Source: Marinobacter subterrani
GTDB lineage: Bacteria > Pseudomonadota > Gammaproteobacteria > Pseudomonadales > Oleiphilaceae
Assembly: GCF_001045555.1 (NCBI RefSeq)
Contig: NZ_LFBU01000002.1
Coordinates: 496,001-560,000 of the forward strand
Direction of reading: 5' to 3'
DNA length: 64,000 bases
The notes under the pieces are model-generated. The model was not told where the DNA came from. It was given only the letters and a program-made list of their open reading frames with translations, and did no database searches. A program made the translations under genes and the position numbers. Positions 9,597 through 18,332 of this stretch are shown in pieces. Positions within the stretch are counted from its first letter, which is position 1; each line of letters opens with the position of its first letter.

Positions 9597-10125
9597 ACCA
9601 AACGGTACCGGGGTCGACGACCAGGGCCACCGCCCGGGAATCTGGTCCCGAGCGGTGGCCCTGGTCTTTCGTGCGACGGCCCTGTTCGGTGTCGCCTGTC
9701 TGTTGGGGGCCGCTGTGGTCACAGTGGTGGATATCGGGCTGCGATTCTTCGACACAGCTATCCCCGGCGTGGTGGATATCGTCCAGTTGCTGATCCTGGC
9801 AACCGGGTTCGCAGCCATCCCCTTCGCCTTCCACCGCGACGCCCATGTGAGCGTTGACCTGCTCAGCCAGTTCCTTCCCCGGCGCATCCAGTCACTACTT
9901 GCAGCCCTTGCCTCGCTGGGCGGGGTAGTTCTGATGGGCCTGATCCTTTATTACGGCTGGGAGGCGGCGAAGATGCAGATGATGTTCGGTGACGTCTCGC
10001 AGAACATTCGCATCCCCATGATCTGGTACTGGGTCCCGCTGCTGGTCGGCTCCGCGTTGTCGGTGCTCGCCGCGGTGCTGGGGACGTTGCAAGCCATCGC
10101 CGGTCTGTTCAGATCTTCTTCTTGA
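9574..10125 (+). CDS. TRAP transporter small permease (DctQ family)
   Basis: Four-helix inner-membrane subunit of the TRAP importer, 183 residues. It shows a polar N-terminus and four hydrophobic segments, with the family hallmark FHRDAHVSVDLLSQFLPRR in the second loop. The ATG lies inside the end of the upstream binding-protein gene, a 23-base overlap that indicates translational coupling, and the large permease gene starts 13 bases after its stop. It partners with the DctM-type subunit encoded next. Confidence 0.9.
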   Translation: MSLSSPTKPNGTGVDDQGHRPGIWSRAVALVFRATALFGVACLLGAAVVTVVDIGLRFFDTAIPGVVDIVQLLILATGFAAIPFAFHRDAHVSVDLLSQFLPRRIQSLLAALASLGGVVLMGLILYYGWEAAKMQMMFGDVSQNIRIPMIWYWVPLLVGSALSVLAAVLGTLQAIAGLFRSSS

Positions 10126-10138
10126 TGGAGCGCGCTAT

Positions 10139-11440
10139 ATGACGCCCCCCGTGATCGGCCTTCTGGGCTTTGTTGTCACCGTGGTCCTGATTTTCTTTCG
10201 GGTGCCGGTTGCGGTAGCGATGTCTCTGACCGGTATTGGCGGCTTCACCCTGCTGAATAGCTGGAGCGGCACTGCGTTCGTGCTCGGAGCGGCACCCTTC
10301 GGAGCGGTATTTCCCTACAATCTGTCGGTGGTCCCGCTGTTCATCCTTATGGGGATTTTCGCCGCACAGGCTGGGCTATCCCGCAGCCTTTATGATGCCG
10401 TCAACGCCTTTACTGGCCATTTGCGGGGCGGACTTGCCATGGCCACCATCGGTGCCTGCGCCCTGTTCGGGGCCATATGTGGATCATCCCTTGCCACCAG
10501 CGCCACCATGTGTGGCGTGGCGCTGCCGGAGATGCGGCGACACGGCTACGACGATCGCCTGGCGACGGCGTCCATCGCTGCCGGCGGGACGCTGGGCGTG
10601 CTGATTCCTCCTTCGATCATCCTGGTAATCTACGGGCTGCTGACGGGTACCTCCATAGGCCAACTGTTCATTGCCGCCCTTATCCCCGGCGTGCTCGCAA
10701 TGCTGCTGTACATGGCGGCCGCCTGGTTATGGGTGCGGCTGAAGCCGGAACTCGGGCCGCCAGCCGAACGTCACAGCTGGCGCGAGCGTCTGACGGTACT
10801 GGGCCGGGTGTGGACCGTGCTGGGCCTTTTCCTGCTGGTTATTGGCGGAATGTATCTGGGCTGGTTCTCACCAACCGAAGCGGCGGCCGTAGGCGCCCTG
10901 GGTGCTTTTCTTATCGCTCTGCTCTCGGGTTCCCTGACCCGCTCGACTTTCCTCGCCAGCGTCTGGCAGGCTGCCGAGGTCACTGGCATGATCTTTTTGA
11001 TACTGATCGGCGCGGCACTGTTCAACTACTTCATTGAGACCTCGAACCTGCCGTTCTATCTGGTGGACCTGATCGAAGGGGCAGGACTGACGCCGGTCAT
11101 GACCCTGCTCCTCATCATCGCCTTCTATCTACTGCTGGGCTGCGTCATGGATGCCCTGTCCATGGTCTTGCTGACCATCCCGTTCATCTTTCCCATCGTC
11201 GCGAACCTGGGCTTCGATCCCGTCTGGTTCGGTATCGTGGTTGTCACCGTCGCCGAAATCGGCTTGATCACGCCGCCGGTAGGCATGAACCTGTTCGTGA
11301 TCCAGGGCGCGGCTGGCGACGTTCGACAGTCAACCATCTTCCGTGGCATCGTGCCGTTCCTGATGGCGGACATGGTGCGCATCGCCCTGCTGCTGTTGTT
11401 CCCGGCATTGGTGCTCTGGCTTCCGGGCAAAATGTTCTGA
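10139..11440 (+). CDS. TRAP transporter large permease (DctM family)
   Basis: Main membrane subunit of the importer, 433 residues with about twelve hydrophobic segments. Typical DctM motifs are visible: AICGSSLATSATMCGVALPEM, GGTLGVLIPPSIILVIYG, GWFSPTEAAAVGALGAF and LITPPVGMNLFVIQG. It closes the P450-dctPQM operon and ends 134 bp before the convergent TauE/SafE gene. No obvious rho-independent terminator is visible in that gap. Confidence 0.94.
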   Translation: MTPPVIGLLGFVVTVVLIFFRVPVAVAMSLTGIGGFTLLNSWSGTAFVLGAAPFGAVFPYNLSVVPLFILMGIFAAQAGLSRSLYDAVNAFTGHLRGGLAMATIGACALFGAICGSSLATSATMCGVALPEMRRHGYDDRLATASIAAGGTLGVLIPPSIILVIYGLLTGTSIGQLFIAALIPGVLAMLLYMAAAWLWVRLKPELGPPAERHSWRERLTVLGRVWTVLGLFLLVIGGMYLGWFSPTEAAAVGALGAFLIALLSGSLTRSTFLASVWQAAEVTGMIFLILIGAALFNYFIETSNLPFYLVDLIEGAGLTPVMTLLLIIAFYLLLGCVMDALSMVLLTIPFIFPIVANLGFDPVWFGIVVVTVAEIGLITPPVGMNLFVIQGAAGDVRQSTIFRGIVPFLMADMVRIALLLLFPALVLWLPGKMF

Positions 11441-11573
11441 GCGGTCGTGGCGCGTGGTGGCTGCAAATCCAGGGGTAAATCGGATGAGGGCAGATTGGTA
11501 GCCATGTGCCCTGTTGTTGTAGTGAACGAACGATAGCAATTCCCTGGGATTAGCTGGCGGGCCAGCACAAGTT

Positions 11574-12365
11574 TTACAACGCCGTTAACAGCATCCGTCC
11601 TGCGACAATCAGCAGTAAGCCTCCGAAGCAGCGCTTGAGCGTGGCCGCAGGGATTCGGTGGCTTAGGGCCACGCCTATCGGCGCCATCAGTACTGTAAAA
11701 AAGGCAATCAGGCCGACTGCGGGAAGGTAAACGTAACCAAGAGTCCAGGGCATAAACTCCACGCCCCAGCCGGAAATAATGTATCCAGCGGTGCCCACCA
11801 ATGCCAGGGGAAAGCCCAGGGTGCTAGAGGTAGCCACGGCCCGCTGCATGGGGACGTTAAAGAACACCATCAGCGGCACCATGACGTTTCCGCCGCCGAT
11901 ACCTGCAAGCCCGGACAGTACGCCGCTGAACAGGCCGAGCCCGGTGGTGCCGGCTTTGCCCGGCATGGTCCGGGCCGGGTCCGGTACCCAGCGGCTGAGC
12001 ATGATCAGCGAGATCACCAGCAGGAAGACCGCGATACCGATCTCCAGCACGGCGGCGGGTAAGCGGGCGGCGATGAACCCGCTAAGGAAACTGCCCACCA
12101 CCACAGTAGGGGCCCACAGTCTGAAGATGTTCCAGTCCACGGCTTTGCGCTTGATCTGGGCCCGGGCGGCCGATACCGAGGTGAAGATGATGGTGCACAG
12201 GGAAGTCGCCACGGCGGTGATAACGATGAACTCTGACGGGAAGTCCTGGGCCGACAGGATCAGCACCAAAGCGGGTACGATGACCACACCGCCGCCAATA
12301 CCCAGCATGCCAGCCAATATGCCGGCGACGATACCCAGGGCGGAGCAGGCGATGATCATGTCCAT
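11574..12365 (-). CDS. TSUP-family permease (TauE/SafE)
   Basis: Inner-membrane protein of 263 residues with about eight hydrophobic segments. Two internally related halves carry the glycine-rich family motifs GMLGIGGGVVIVPALVLI and GVLSGLAGIGGGNVMVPLM. TSUP proteins export or import sulfite, sulfoacetate or other small organosulfur or carboxylate anions. It is transcribed on the same strand as, and 55 bp downstream of, the gamma-glutamyltransferase-family gene, so it may be the end of that operon and handle a product of glutathione or organosulfur breakdown; this link is inference. Confidence 0.9.
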   Translation of the reverse strand: MDMIIACSALGIVAGILAGMLGIGGGVVIVPALVLILSAQDFPSEFIVITAVATSLCTIIFTSVSAARAQIKRKAVDWNIFRLWAPTVVVGSFLSGFIAARLPAAVLEIGIAVFLLVISLIMLSRWVPDPARTMPGKAGTTGLGLFSGVLSGLAGIGGGNVMVPLMVFFNVPMQRAVATSSTLGFPLALVGTAGYIISGWGVEFMPWTLGYVYLPAVGLIAFFTVLMAPIGVALSHRIPAATLKRCFGGLLLIVAGRMLLTAL

Positions 12366-12419
12366 GGTGATTCCTTGTTTATGGTGATTTGAAAGTGTCG
12401 ATTGATTGAAGCGGTTCTG

Positions 12420-13991
12420 TTACTGCCCGAGCGCGGTGCCCTCGCCCCGCGGGTCGTGCATGGCTTCCCGCCGGCCACCAGGGTATACCGCAATGGCACC
12501 GGCCAGACCGGTAAAGGGACTGAGTTCGGGGATCCATTCGATATCATGGCCCCGGTGCGCCAGGGACTCGCCGACGGCCGGCCCGATGTTCTTTTCCAGC
12601 TTCAGATTTTCACTGCTACCGAAGAAGCTGCGCCCCTGCAGGAATCGTGGGGCCTGCAGCGCCCGGTCGATGGGCTGGTGAAAGTCCACCAGCTGGGTGG
12701 CCAGCACCATCTGGGTCTGGGGTTGGCCATCACCGCCCTGGGTGCCGAAGTAGAACTGGCGACCATCGTCCCCGAGCCAGGCCGACGGGTTCAGGGTATG
12801 GGCCGGTCGCCTGCCGGGGGCCCAGCCGTTTGCATGGGCGAAATCCTCGTTGAAACCGGCGGCCCGGTTGAGCCAGAGGATGCCGGTATCGCCCACCATG
12901 CAACCGGAGCCGAAGTCGTGGAACAGGCTCTGCATCAGGCAGGCGGTGCGGCCCTGGTTGTCCGTCGCGGCGAGCCACACGGTGTCGGCTGGCCTGCCTT
13001 GTTCGTGCCAGGGCAAGGCAATGTCGGGGTCGATAGCGGCGTAATCGGCCGCTGCCCGGGCATGGCTGAGCAGGCGTCGGGTATCCAGCGTGCCGCCGGC
13101 TGGATCACACAGTTGTCGGTTGCGTTGTTTGAGCTGGGCCTTGATGGCCTCCACCAGGTAGTGAAAGTAATCGGCACTGCCGTTTCCCAGCGCTGCCAGG
13201 TCGACAAAGCTGAGGGCATGCAAGGCACTCAGAGTATACAGTCCCTGGCTCGGTGGCGGGAAGTTGTACAGGGTGCCGTTGCGGTAGCGGATGCTCAGGG
13301 GCTCGCTGTGCCAGGCCTGTGTCCTGGTCAGGTCGTCCCGGGTCAGGCCGTTACCCAGGCGGTGGAATCCCTCCGCCAGGGCCGTTGCCAGTTCGCCTTC
13401 GTAGAAGTCCACCATGCCGACCCGGGCCAGATGTTCCAGTGTAGTGGTCAGCTGTGGGCGGGTGACCCGGGTGCCCTCGGCGAGCAGTTCGCCCTGGGCA
13501 TTACAACACAGGGCGGTGAGGTCCGGCAGGTCGCGGATCAGGTCCCGACGCTGTTGCTGCCAGAACGCTTGATTAGCCGACACTCCATAGCCGTCCCGCG
13601 CGAAGGCAATGGCCGGCGCCAGCAGGTCCGGCCAGGTCAGGGAAGAACCCCAGCGGTGAGTGCTCCAGTCGTGAGCCATGGACCAGCCCCGCAGGGCACC
13701 AGCAGTGGTGGCTGCCGAGGCGGGCCCGCGCATGGCGATGGCACCGGCATCGGGCAGTCGATGGCCCGCCTGGCCAAGGCCCATCAGGGTATCCACCCGC
13801 CGTCCGTCGCCAAGCAGCCACAGGGCATCACCGCCAAAGCCGGTCATGTGCGGGTAGACCACGGATAGCACGGCACCGGCGGCCATGGCCGCATCGATGG
13901 CGGTGCCCCCCGCCCGCAGAATATCCATGCCAGCCTCGGTGGCCCTGGCATCCGGTGTGCAGATTACGCCAGCGATGGACTCAGCTTTCAT
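12420..13991 (-). CDS. Gamma-glutamyltransferase-family (Ntn) hydrolase
   Basis: Member of the GGT/cephalosporin acylase family, made as one chain that cleaves itself before a catalytic Thr. The N-terminal DILRAGGTAIDAAMAAGAVLSVV and MTGFGGDALWLL segments and the region ADTVWLAATDNQGR, with the predicted nucleophile Thr, are visible. The chain is 523 residues with no signal peptide, so it is probably cytoplasmic, unlike classical periplasmic GGT. It overlaps the downstream end of the GntR gene by four bases and lies in an operon with a peptide ABC importer. A role in cleaving imported gamma-glutamyl compounds such as glutathione is likely but unproven. Confidence 0.88.
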   Translation of the reverse strand: MKAESIAGVICTPDARATEAGMDILRAGGTAIDAAMAAGAVLSVVYPHMTGFGGDALWLLGDGRRVDTLMGLGQAGHRLPDAGAIAMRGPASAATTAGALRGWSMAHDWSTHRWGSSLTWPDLLAPAIAFARDGYGVSANQAFWQQQRRDLIRDLPDLTALCCNAQGELLAEGTRVTRPQLTTTLEHLARVGMVDFYEGELATALAEGFHRLGNGLTRDDLTRTQAWHSEPLSIRYRNGTLYNFPPPSQGLYTLSALHALSFVDLAALGNGSADYFHYLVEAIKAQLKQRNRQLCDPAGGTLDTRRLLSHARAAADYAAIDPDIALPWHEQGRPADTVWLAATDNQGRTACLMQSLFHDFGSGCMVGDTGILWLNRAAGFNEDFAHANGWAPGRRPAHTLNPSAWLGDDGRQFYFGTQGGDGQPQTQMVLATQLVDFHQPIDRALQAPRFLQGRSFFGSSENLKLEKNIGPAVGESLAHRGHDIEWIPELSPFTGLAGAIAVYPGGRREAMHDPRGEGTALGQ

Positions 13992-14698
13992 GCAGTGGTC
14001 TCTCCCTGGTGCCTCGGCAGAGGCTGGTGCTCCGCCACAAACTCCGCCGACATGGCGCTTACGGTCTGCACGTGCAGTCGCATCAGGCGGGCGACACCGT
14101 CGGCGTCACCAGCGTGGATCGCTCGGACAATGGCGTCGTGCTCTTCCCATGACCTGCTGACCCGGTTACTCATGCGGAACTGGGCCCGGCGGAACGGCGC
14201 CAGGCGGATGCGAGTGGCTTCCGCCAGCTGCTGCAACTGGCTGGACTGGGCGCCCTCGAAGATCAGGTCGTGGAATTCATTGTTATAGCGGGCATAGTCG
14301 TCGGCACTGCCGTCCCGGACCAGGTGCACGGAGTCCTGGTGCAGCTGAAGCAGAGCGTCCCGCTGGCGACTTTTCATGCGCAGGGCTGCCAGACGTGCCA
14401 AAGCGGCTTCCAGTTCCGCCATCGCCTCGTAAAGGTCGTTCAATGCCCCGGAGGACAGGGTGGCGACGATCACGCCCCAGTTGGGGCGATGGGTGACGAG
14501 TCCCATCGCCGCCAGATGGCCGAAGGTCTCCCGGACGGGCGTGCGGGAGACGCCGAAACGTTCTGCCACGGCCTGGGCGTCCAGCTTGGTGCCCGGGGTC
14601 AGCCGGCCGCTGACAATGTCGTCCGCGAGGGTCTGGACAATACTGTCCACCACAGTGCCCTTGCCGGCACGCTCAGGGTGCGGGGGAAGCCGGGTCAT
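13988..14698 (-). CDS. GntR/FadR-type transcriptional regulator (FCD domain)
   Basis: DNA-binding regulator of 236 residues. The winged helix (residues about 15-85) includes DDIVSGRLTPGTKLDAQAVA and RFGVSRTPVRETFGHLAAMG, followed by an all-helical FCD effector domain with NNEFHDLIFEGA and the His-containing segment WEEHDAIVRAIHAGDADG. It is embedded in the operon: its start overlaps the ATPase gene stop and its stop overlaps the GGT-family start. It probably senses a substrate or product of the peptide importer and hydrolase. Confidence 0.9.
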   Translation of the reverse strand: MTRLPPHPERAGKGTVVDSIVQTLADDIVSGRLTPGTKLDAQAVAERFGVSRTPVRETFGHLAAMGLVTHRPNWGVIVATLSSGALNDLYEAMAELEAALARLAALRMKSRQRDALLQLHQDSVHLVRDGSADDYARYNNEFHDLIFEGAQSSQLQQLAEATRIRLAPFRRAQFRMSNRVSRSWEEHDAIVRAIHAGDADGVARLMRLHVQTVSAMSAEFVAEHQPLPRHQGETTA

Positions 14699-16383
14699 GC
14701 GGTACTTCCCCTGCCCATAAGGTCGGTCTCCGGCGGATGCGGAATGGCCGCCAGCAGGGTGCGGGTATAGTCGGTGGCCGGGGCATCCAGTAGCTGGCCG
14801 GCATCACCTTCCTCCACTACCGCACCATTCTGCATCACCATGATGCGGTCACACAGCAGACGGACCACGTTCAGGTCATGGCTGATGAAAAGGTAGCTCA
14901 TGCCCAGGCGGTGTTTCAGGTCCTCCAGCAGGTTGAGCACGACGGCCTGCACCGAGACATCCAGTGCCGCCGTGGGCTCATCCAGAATCAGCAGTTTCGG
15001 TTCGAGGGCGATGGCCCGGGCGATGCCTACCCGCGCTTTCTGGCCACCGGAGAGCTGGTGAGGAAAGCGGTCCAGCAGGTGCACCGGCAGACCCACCAGG
15101 CCGGCCAGTTCGATGACCCGTTGCTCGCGGTCCTGGCGGCCCAGCTCCGGGGTCAGCCGGTGGATCGGGTCACCAATGGATTGGGCCGCGCTCCAGCGGG
15201 GGTTGAGGCTGTCGGTCGGGTCCTGGAACACCATCTGCAGCTTGCCACGAAGGGGATGGGACGCGAATTTCGAGGCCGGCACCGGGGCAATATCCTCACC
15301 CAGGAACTCGATCTTGCCACCGCTGGTGTCCAGCAATCGCATGATCATGGAAGAGGTGGTTGATTTGCCGCAGCCGCTCTCACCCACCAGCCCCAGACTC
15401 TCGCCCTCGCGGATCTGGAACGACAGGTCCTGAACCGCCAGGTGGCTACTCTCGTCGCCGGGCTTGCCGAACTGCTTTCGCAGGTTACTGACGGTCAGTA
15501 TCGGTTCCCCCAGGCTCCGGGATTCCGGCAGGCGAATGGCCTTTGAACGGGCTTCCGGTGTCAGCAGGTCACGGATCTGTGAGTCGTTGTGGGGGGTGGC
15601 CTGCAGCAACAGCCGGGTATAGCGTTCGCGGGGATGGTGGAACAGCTCGGCGGCCCCGTTGGCCTCGATGATCTTGCCCTTTTCCATCACCACCAGCCGG
15701 TCACAGTAGGCCGCCGCCAGACCCAGATCGTGGGTAATGAGCACGGTGGACATGTTGTATTCCCGGGTAAGTTCGACGATCAGGTCCATGACCGCCTTCT
15801 GGGTGGTGACATCCAGGCCGGTGGTGGGCTCGTCGGCGATCAGCAGCCGGGGCCGGCAGGCCAGGGCAATGGCGATTACCACCCGCTGGCACATGCCGCC
15901 GGACAGCTCGAAGGGATAGGCGTTGTAGCGCTGCTCCGCATCACGGATCTTCACCGCCTCAAGCATCCCGATGGCCTTTTCCCGGGCATTGCCCCGGGTG
16001 GCCTGACTGTGCTGCATCAGCACGTCCGCCACTTGCTGGCCGATGCGTCGGATCGGGTTCAACGCGGCGCGGGGATTCTGGAAGATCATCGAGATCTCGC
16101 GACCGCGAATATCCCGCATATCCTTTTCCCGGGCCTTGTGCAGGGGTATACCACCGTAGGTGATCCTGCCGCCTGCGATATGGCCGGCGCGGTCGAGAAT
16201 GCGCATCACCGCATAGGAGGTGACCGACTTGCCGGAACCGGATTCGCCCACGATGCCCAGAGTCTCGCCCTTGCCCACGGCCAGGGAGATATCATCGATG
16301 GCCCGCACCGTGCCCTTGCGGGTCGCGAAGTCCACGCTCAGTCGCTGGATATCCAGCAGCGGTACGCTGGAAGGTTCGTTCAT
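14695..16383 (-). CDS. Peptide ABC transporter, fused double ATP-binding protein
   Basis: Both ATPase subunits of an oligopeptide importer fused in one chain, as in GsiA. The first domain has Walker A GESGSGKS (about 46-53), signature LSGGMCQRV and Walker B LLIADEPTTG. The second has GESGCGKS, LSGGQKARV and LLILDEPTAA. I start it at the ATG at 16383 (MNEPSSVPLLDIQ), behind a GAGG-type ribosome site, giving 562 residues; an in-frame ATG 51 bases upstream would overlap the permease gene and looks spurious. The family couples ATP hydrolysis in the cytoplasm to uptake through the two permeases encoded upstream. Confidence 0.92.
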   Translation of the reverse strand: MNEPSSVPLLDIQRLSVDFATRKGTVRAIDDISLAVGKGETLGIVGESGSGKSVTSYAVMRILDRAGHIAGGRITYGGIPLHKAREKDMRDIRGREISMIFQNPRAALNPIRRIGQQVADVLMQHSQATRGNAREKAIGMLEAVKIRDAEQRYNAYPFELSGGMCQRVVIAIALACRPRLLIADEPTTGLDVTTQKAVMDLIVELTREYNMSTVLITHDLGLAAAYCDRLVVMEKGKIIEANGAAELFHHPRERYTRLLLQATPHNDSQIRDLLTPEARSKAIRLPESRSLGEPILTVSNLRKQFGKPGDESSHLAVQDLSFQIREGESLGLVGESGCGKSTTSSMIMRLLDTSGGKIEFLGEDIAPVPASKFASHPLRGKLQMVFQDPTDSLNPRWSAAQSIGDPIHRLTPELGRQDREQRVIELAGLVGLPVHLLDRFPHQLSGGQKARVGIARAIALEPKLLILDEPTAALDVSVQAVVLNLLEDLKHRLGMSYLFISHDLNVVRLLCDRIMVMQNGAVVEEGDAGQLLDAPATDYTRTLLAAIPHPPETDLMGRGSTA

Positions 16384-16393
16384 CTCGGGCTCC

Positions 16394-17287
16394 TCAGGTG
16401 CGGCGCTGGGGATCCACCAGATCCCGCAGGCCATCGCCGATCAGGTTGAAGGTGAATACCGCCAGCATCAGCGCCATCCCCGGGAAGATCACCAGCCACC
16501 ATTCGCCGGAAATAATGAAGTTAGCGCCCTCGGCCACCATAATGCCCCACTCCGGCGCCGGCGGCTGAACCCCCAGACCGATGAACGAAAGACCGGCGGC
16601 GTTGAGGATGGCCCAGCCCATGTTGAGGGAAATCTGCACCATCATCGGCGGCAGGGTGTTGGGAAAAATGTGACCGAACAGCACCCGCAACTCGGAGTTT
16701 CCGGACAGCCGCGCGGCCTGCACGAAACCGGCGTTGCGGCGTATGCTGACCTCCGCCCGGGCCATGCGTGCATAAAAGGGCAGGTTGATGATGGCGGTGG
16801 CGTAGACGATGTTCTCCACAGTATTACCGGCGGCAGCGACGATACCCATGGCCAGCACGAACAGGGGGAAGGCCATGATGGTATCCACAAAACGACCGGT
16901 GATGCGGTCGGTCCAGCCGCCGAAGTAGCCGGCGAAGCAGCCCAGGATGGAGCCCAGCACAAAGGAGATGGCCACCGCCGAGACCGAGATCAGCAGATCC
17001 AGCCGGGTGGCTACTACGACCCGTGAGAACACATCACGCCCGAGCTGGTCTGTACCAAACCAGTGGGCAGAGTTGGGTGCCTGTAGCGCTGGCCCCACCC
17101 CTGTATTAAGGGGGTCGTAGGGCACCAGGTAGGGGCCGAACAGGGCCATGCCCACGAACAGACCGAACAACCCGAACGCCAGACCGGTAACCGGATTTTC
17201 TGACGCCACGTGTCGCAGATGCTGCCAGTAGCTGGTGCGGGGCGGCCCCTGAAGTTTCGGGGAGGCCGGGGTACTCATACTGGTCAT
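16394..17287 (-). CDS. Peptide ABC transporter permease (DppC type)
   Basis: Inner-membrane channel subunit, 297 residues. It has a cytoplasmic N-terminus, a first membrane helix, the periplasmic DPLNTG and HWFGTDQLGRDVFSRVV segments typical of DppC/OppC, then five more helices and an EAA-loop region (AARLSGNSELRVLFGHIFPN). It lies one base after the stop of the DppB-type gene and before the fused ATPase gene, so the operon order is SBP-DppB-DppC-ATPase. Confidence 0.93.
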   Translation of the reverse strand: MTSMSTPASPKLQGPPRTSYWQHLRHVASENPVTGLAFGLFGLFVGMALFGPYLVPYDPLNTGVGPALQAPNSAHWFGTDQLGRDVFSRVVVATRLDLLISVSAVAISFVLGSILGCFAGYFGGWTDRITGRFVDTIMAFPLFVLAMGIVAAAGNTVENIVYATAIINLPFYARMARAEVSIRRNAGFVQAARLSGNSELRVLFGHIFPNTLPPMMVQISLNMGWAILNAAGLSFIGLGVQPPAPEWGIMVAEGANFIISGEWWLVIFPGMALMLAVFTFNLIGDGLRDLVDPQRRT

Positions 17288-17288
17288 G

Positions 17289-18320
17289 TCAGGCCTCCTC
17301 GCCCACTCGGGGATCGATCAGGGTGTAGATCACATCGATCAACAGGTTCAGCGCCACGAACAGCAGGGCCATGGAGAGCACGAAGCCCTGAACTGCCGCG
17401 TAGTCCGACACCACCAGCGCTTCCACCGCAAACGAGCCGATGCCCGGCCAGGCGAACACCTTTTCCACCAGTACGTTGGCGCCGAGCACGAAGGAGAACA
17501 CCATGCCCAGGGTGGTCACCACGGGCAGCAGGGCATTGCGGAAGGCGTAGGTGATCAGCACCCGGCGTCCACTCAGGCCCGCGGCCCGGGCAGTGCGTAC
17601 GAAGTCACTGCCCAGGGTCTGCAGCATGGAGGCCCGGGTCATTCGGGCAATGGGGGCCAGGGTAAACAGCGCCAGGGTGATCAGCGGCAGCGCCAACTGT
17701 GCCAGGGCGGCACCCAGCACTTCCCATTCACCGGCGATAATGGCGTCGATGGTCAGGAACCCGGTCACCGACTCCGGCGGCAGGTGCATCATGTCCAGTC
17801 GGCCCATGGGCGCCGGCGCCCAGCCCAGCAGGTAGTAGAACACGTACATCAGCGCCAGGCCGGTGAAGAAGGTTGGCAGGGAGACCCCCGCCGTAACCAA
17901 AAACCTGCAGATGTGGTCAACCCAGGTGTTGGGCCGGGTGGCCGCCAGCACACCCAGTGGCACAGCGATCAAGAAGGACAGCAGCAACGCACCCAGAGTC
18001 AGCTCCAGGGAGGCCGGCAGCCGGCTGGCCAGCTCCGACATTACCGGCTGGCCGGTGGATATCGCCATGCCGAGGTCGCCCTGCACCAGATCACCGACGT
18101 AGGTGACGAACTGCATCGGCAGGGGTTTGTCGAGGCCCAGGGTTTTGCGCACTTCCTCGATGGATTCCGCATCCGCCATGGGCCCGGCAAAGTAAGCCGC
18201 CGGGTCTCCGGGCAGGGCCCGGGTCAGCAGGAAGCACACCACCAGGATGCCGAACACCGTCGGCACCGCCTGCAACAGGCGAAGCGCCACTTTACGCAGC
18301 TTATCCAGCATGGGGGGCAC
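17289..18320 (-). CDS. Peptide ABC transporter permease (DppB type)
   Basis: Second channel subunit, 343 residues, with about six membrane segments. Recognisable DppB features are the N-terminal AVPTVFGILVVCFLLTRALP helix, the GDLGMAIST segment, the EAA loop FVRTARAAGLSGRRVLITYA, and VEKVFAWPGIGSFAVEALV near the C-terminus. The start ATG is 12 bases after the binding-protein gene stop. Confidence 0.93.
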   Translation of the reverse strand: MPPMLDKLRKVALRLLQAVPTVFGILVVCFLLTRALPGDPAAYFAGPMADAESIEEVRKTLGLDKPLPMQFVTYVGDLVQGDLGMAISTGQPVMSELASRLPASLELTLGALLLSFLIAVPLGVLAATRPNTWVDHICRFLVTAGVSLPTFFTGLALMYVFYYLLGWAPAPMGRLDMMHLPPESVTGFLTIDAIIAGEWEVLGAALAQLALPLITLALFTLAPIARMTRASMLQTLGSDFVRTARAAGLSGRRVLITYAFRNALLPVVTTLGMVFSFVLGANVLVEKVFAWPGIGSFAVEALVVSDYAAVQGFVLSMALLFVALNLLIDVIYTLIDPRVGEEA

Positions 18321-18332
18321 GTTGCTCGCTCC

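Noticed and set aside
12402..13868. 488-codon plus-strand frame opposite the GGT-family gene
   Set aside because: Composition is low-complexity (Gln, Gly, His rich) and it shadows a well-supported gene.
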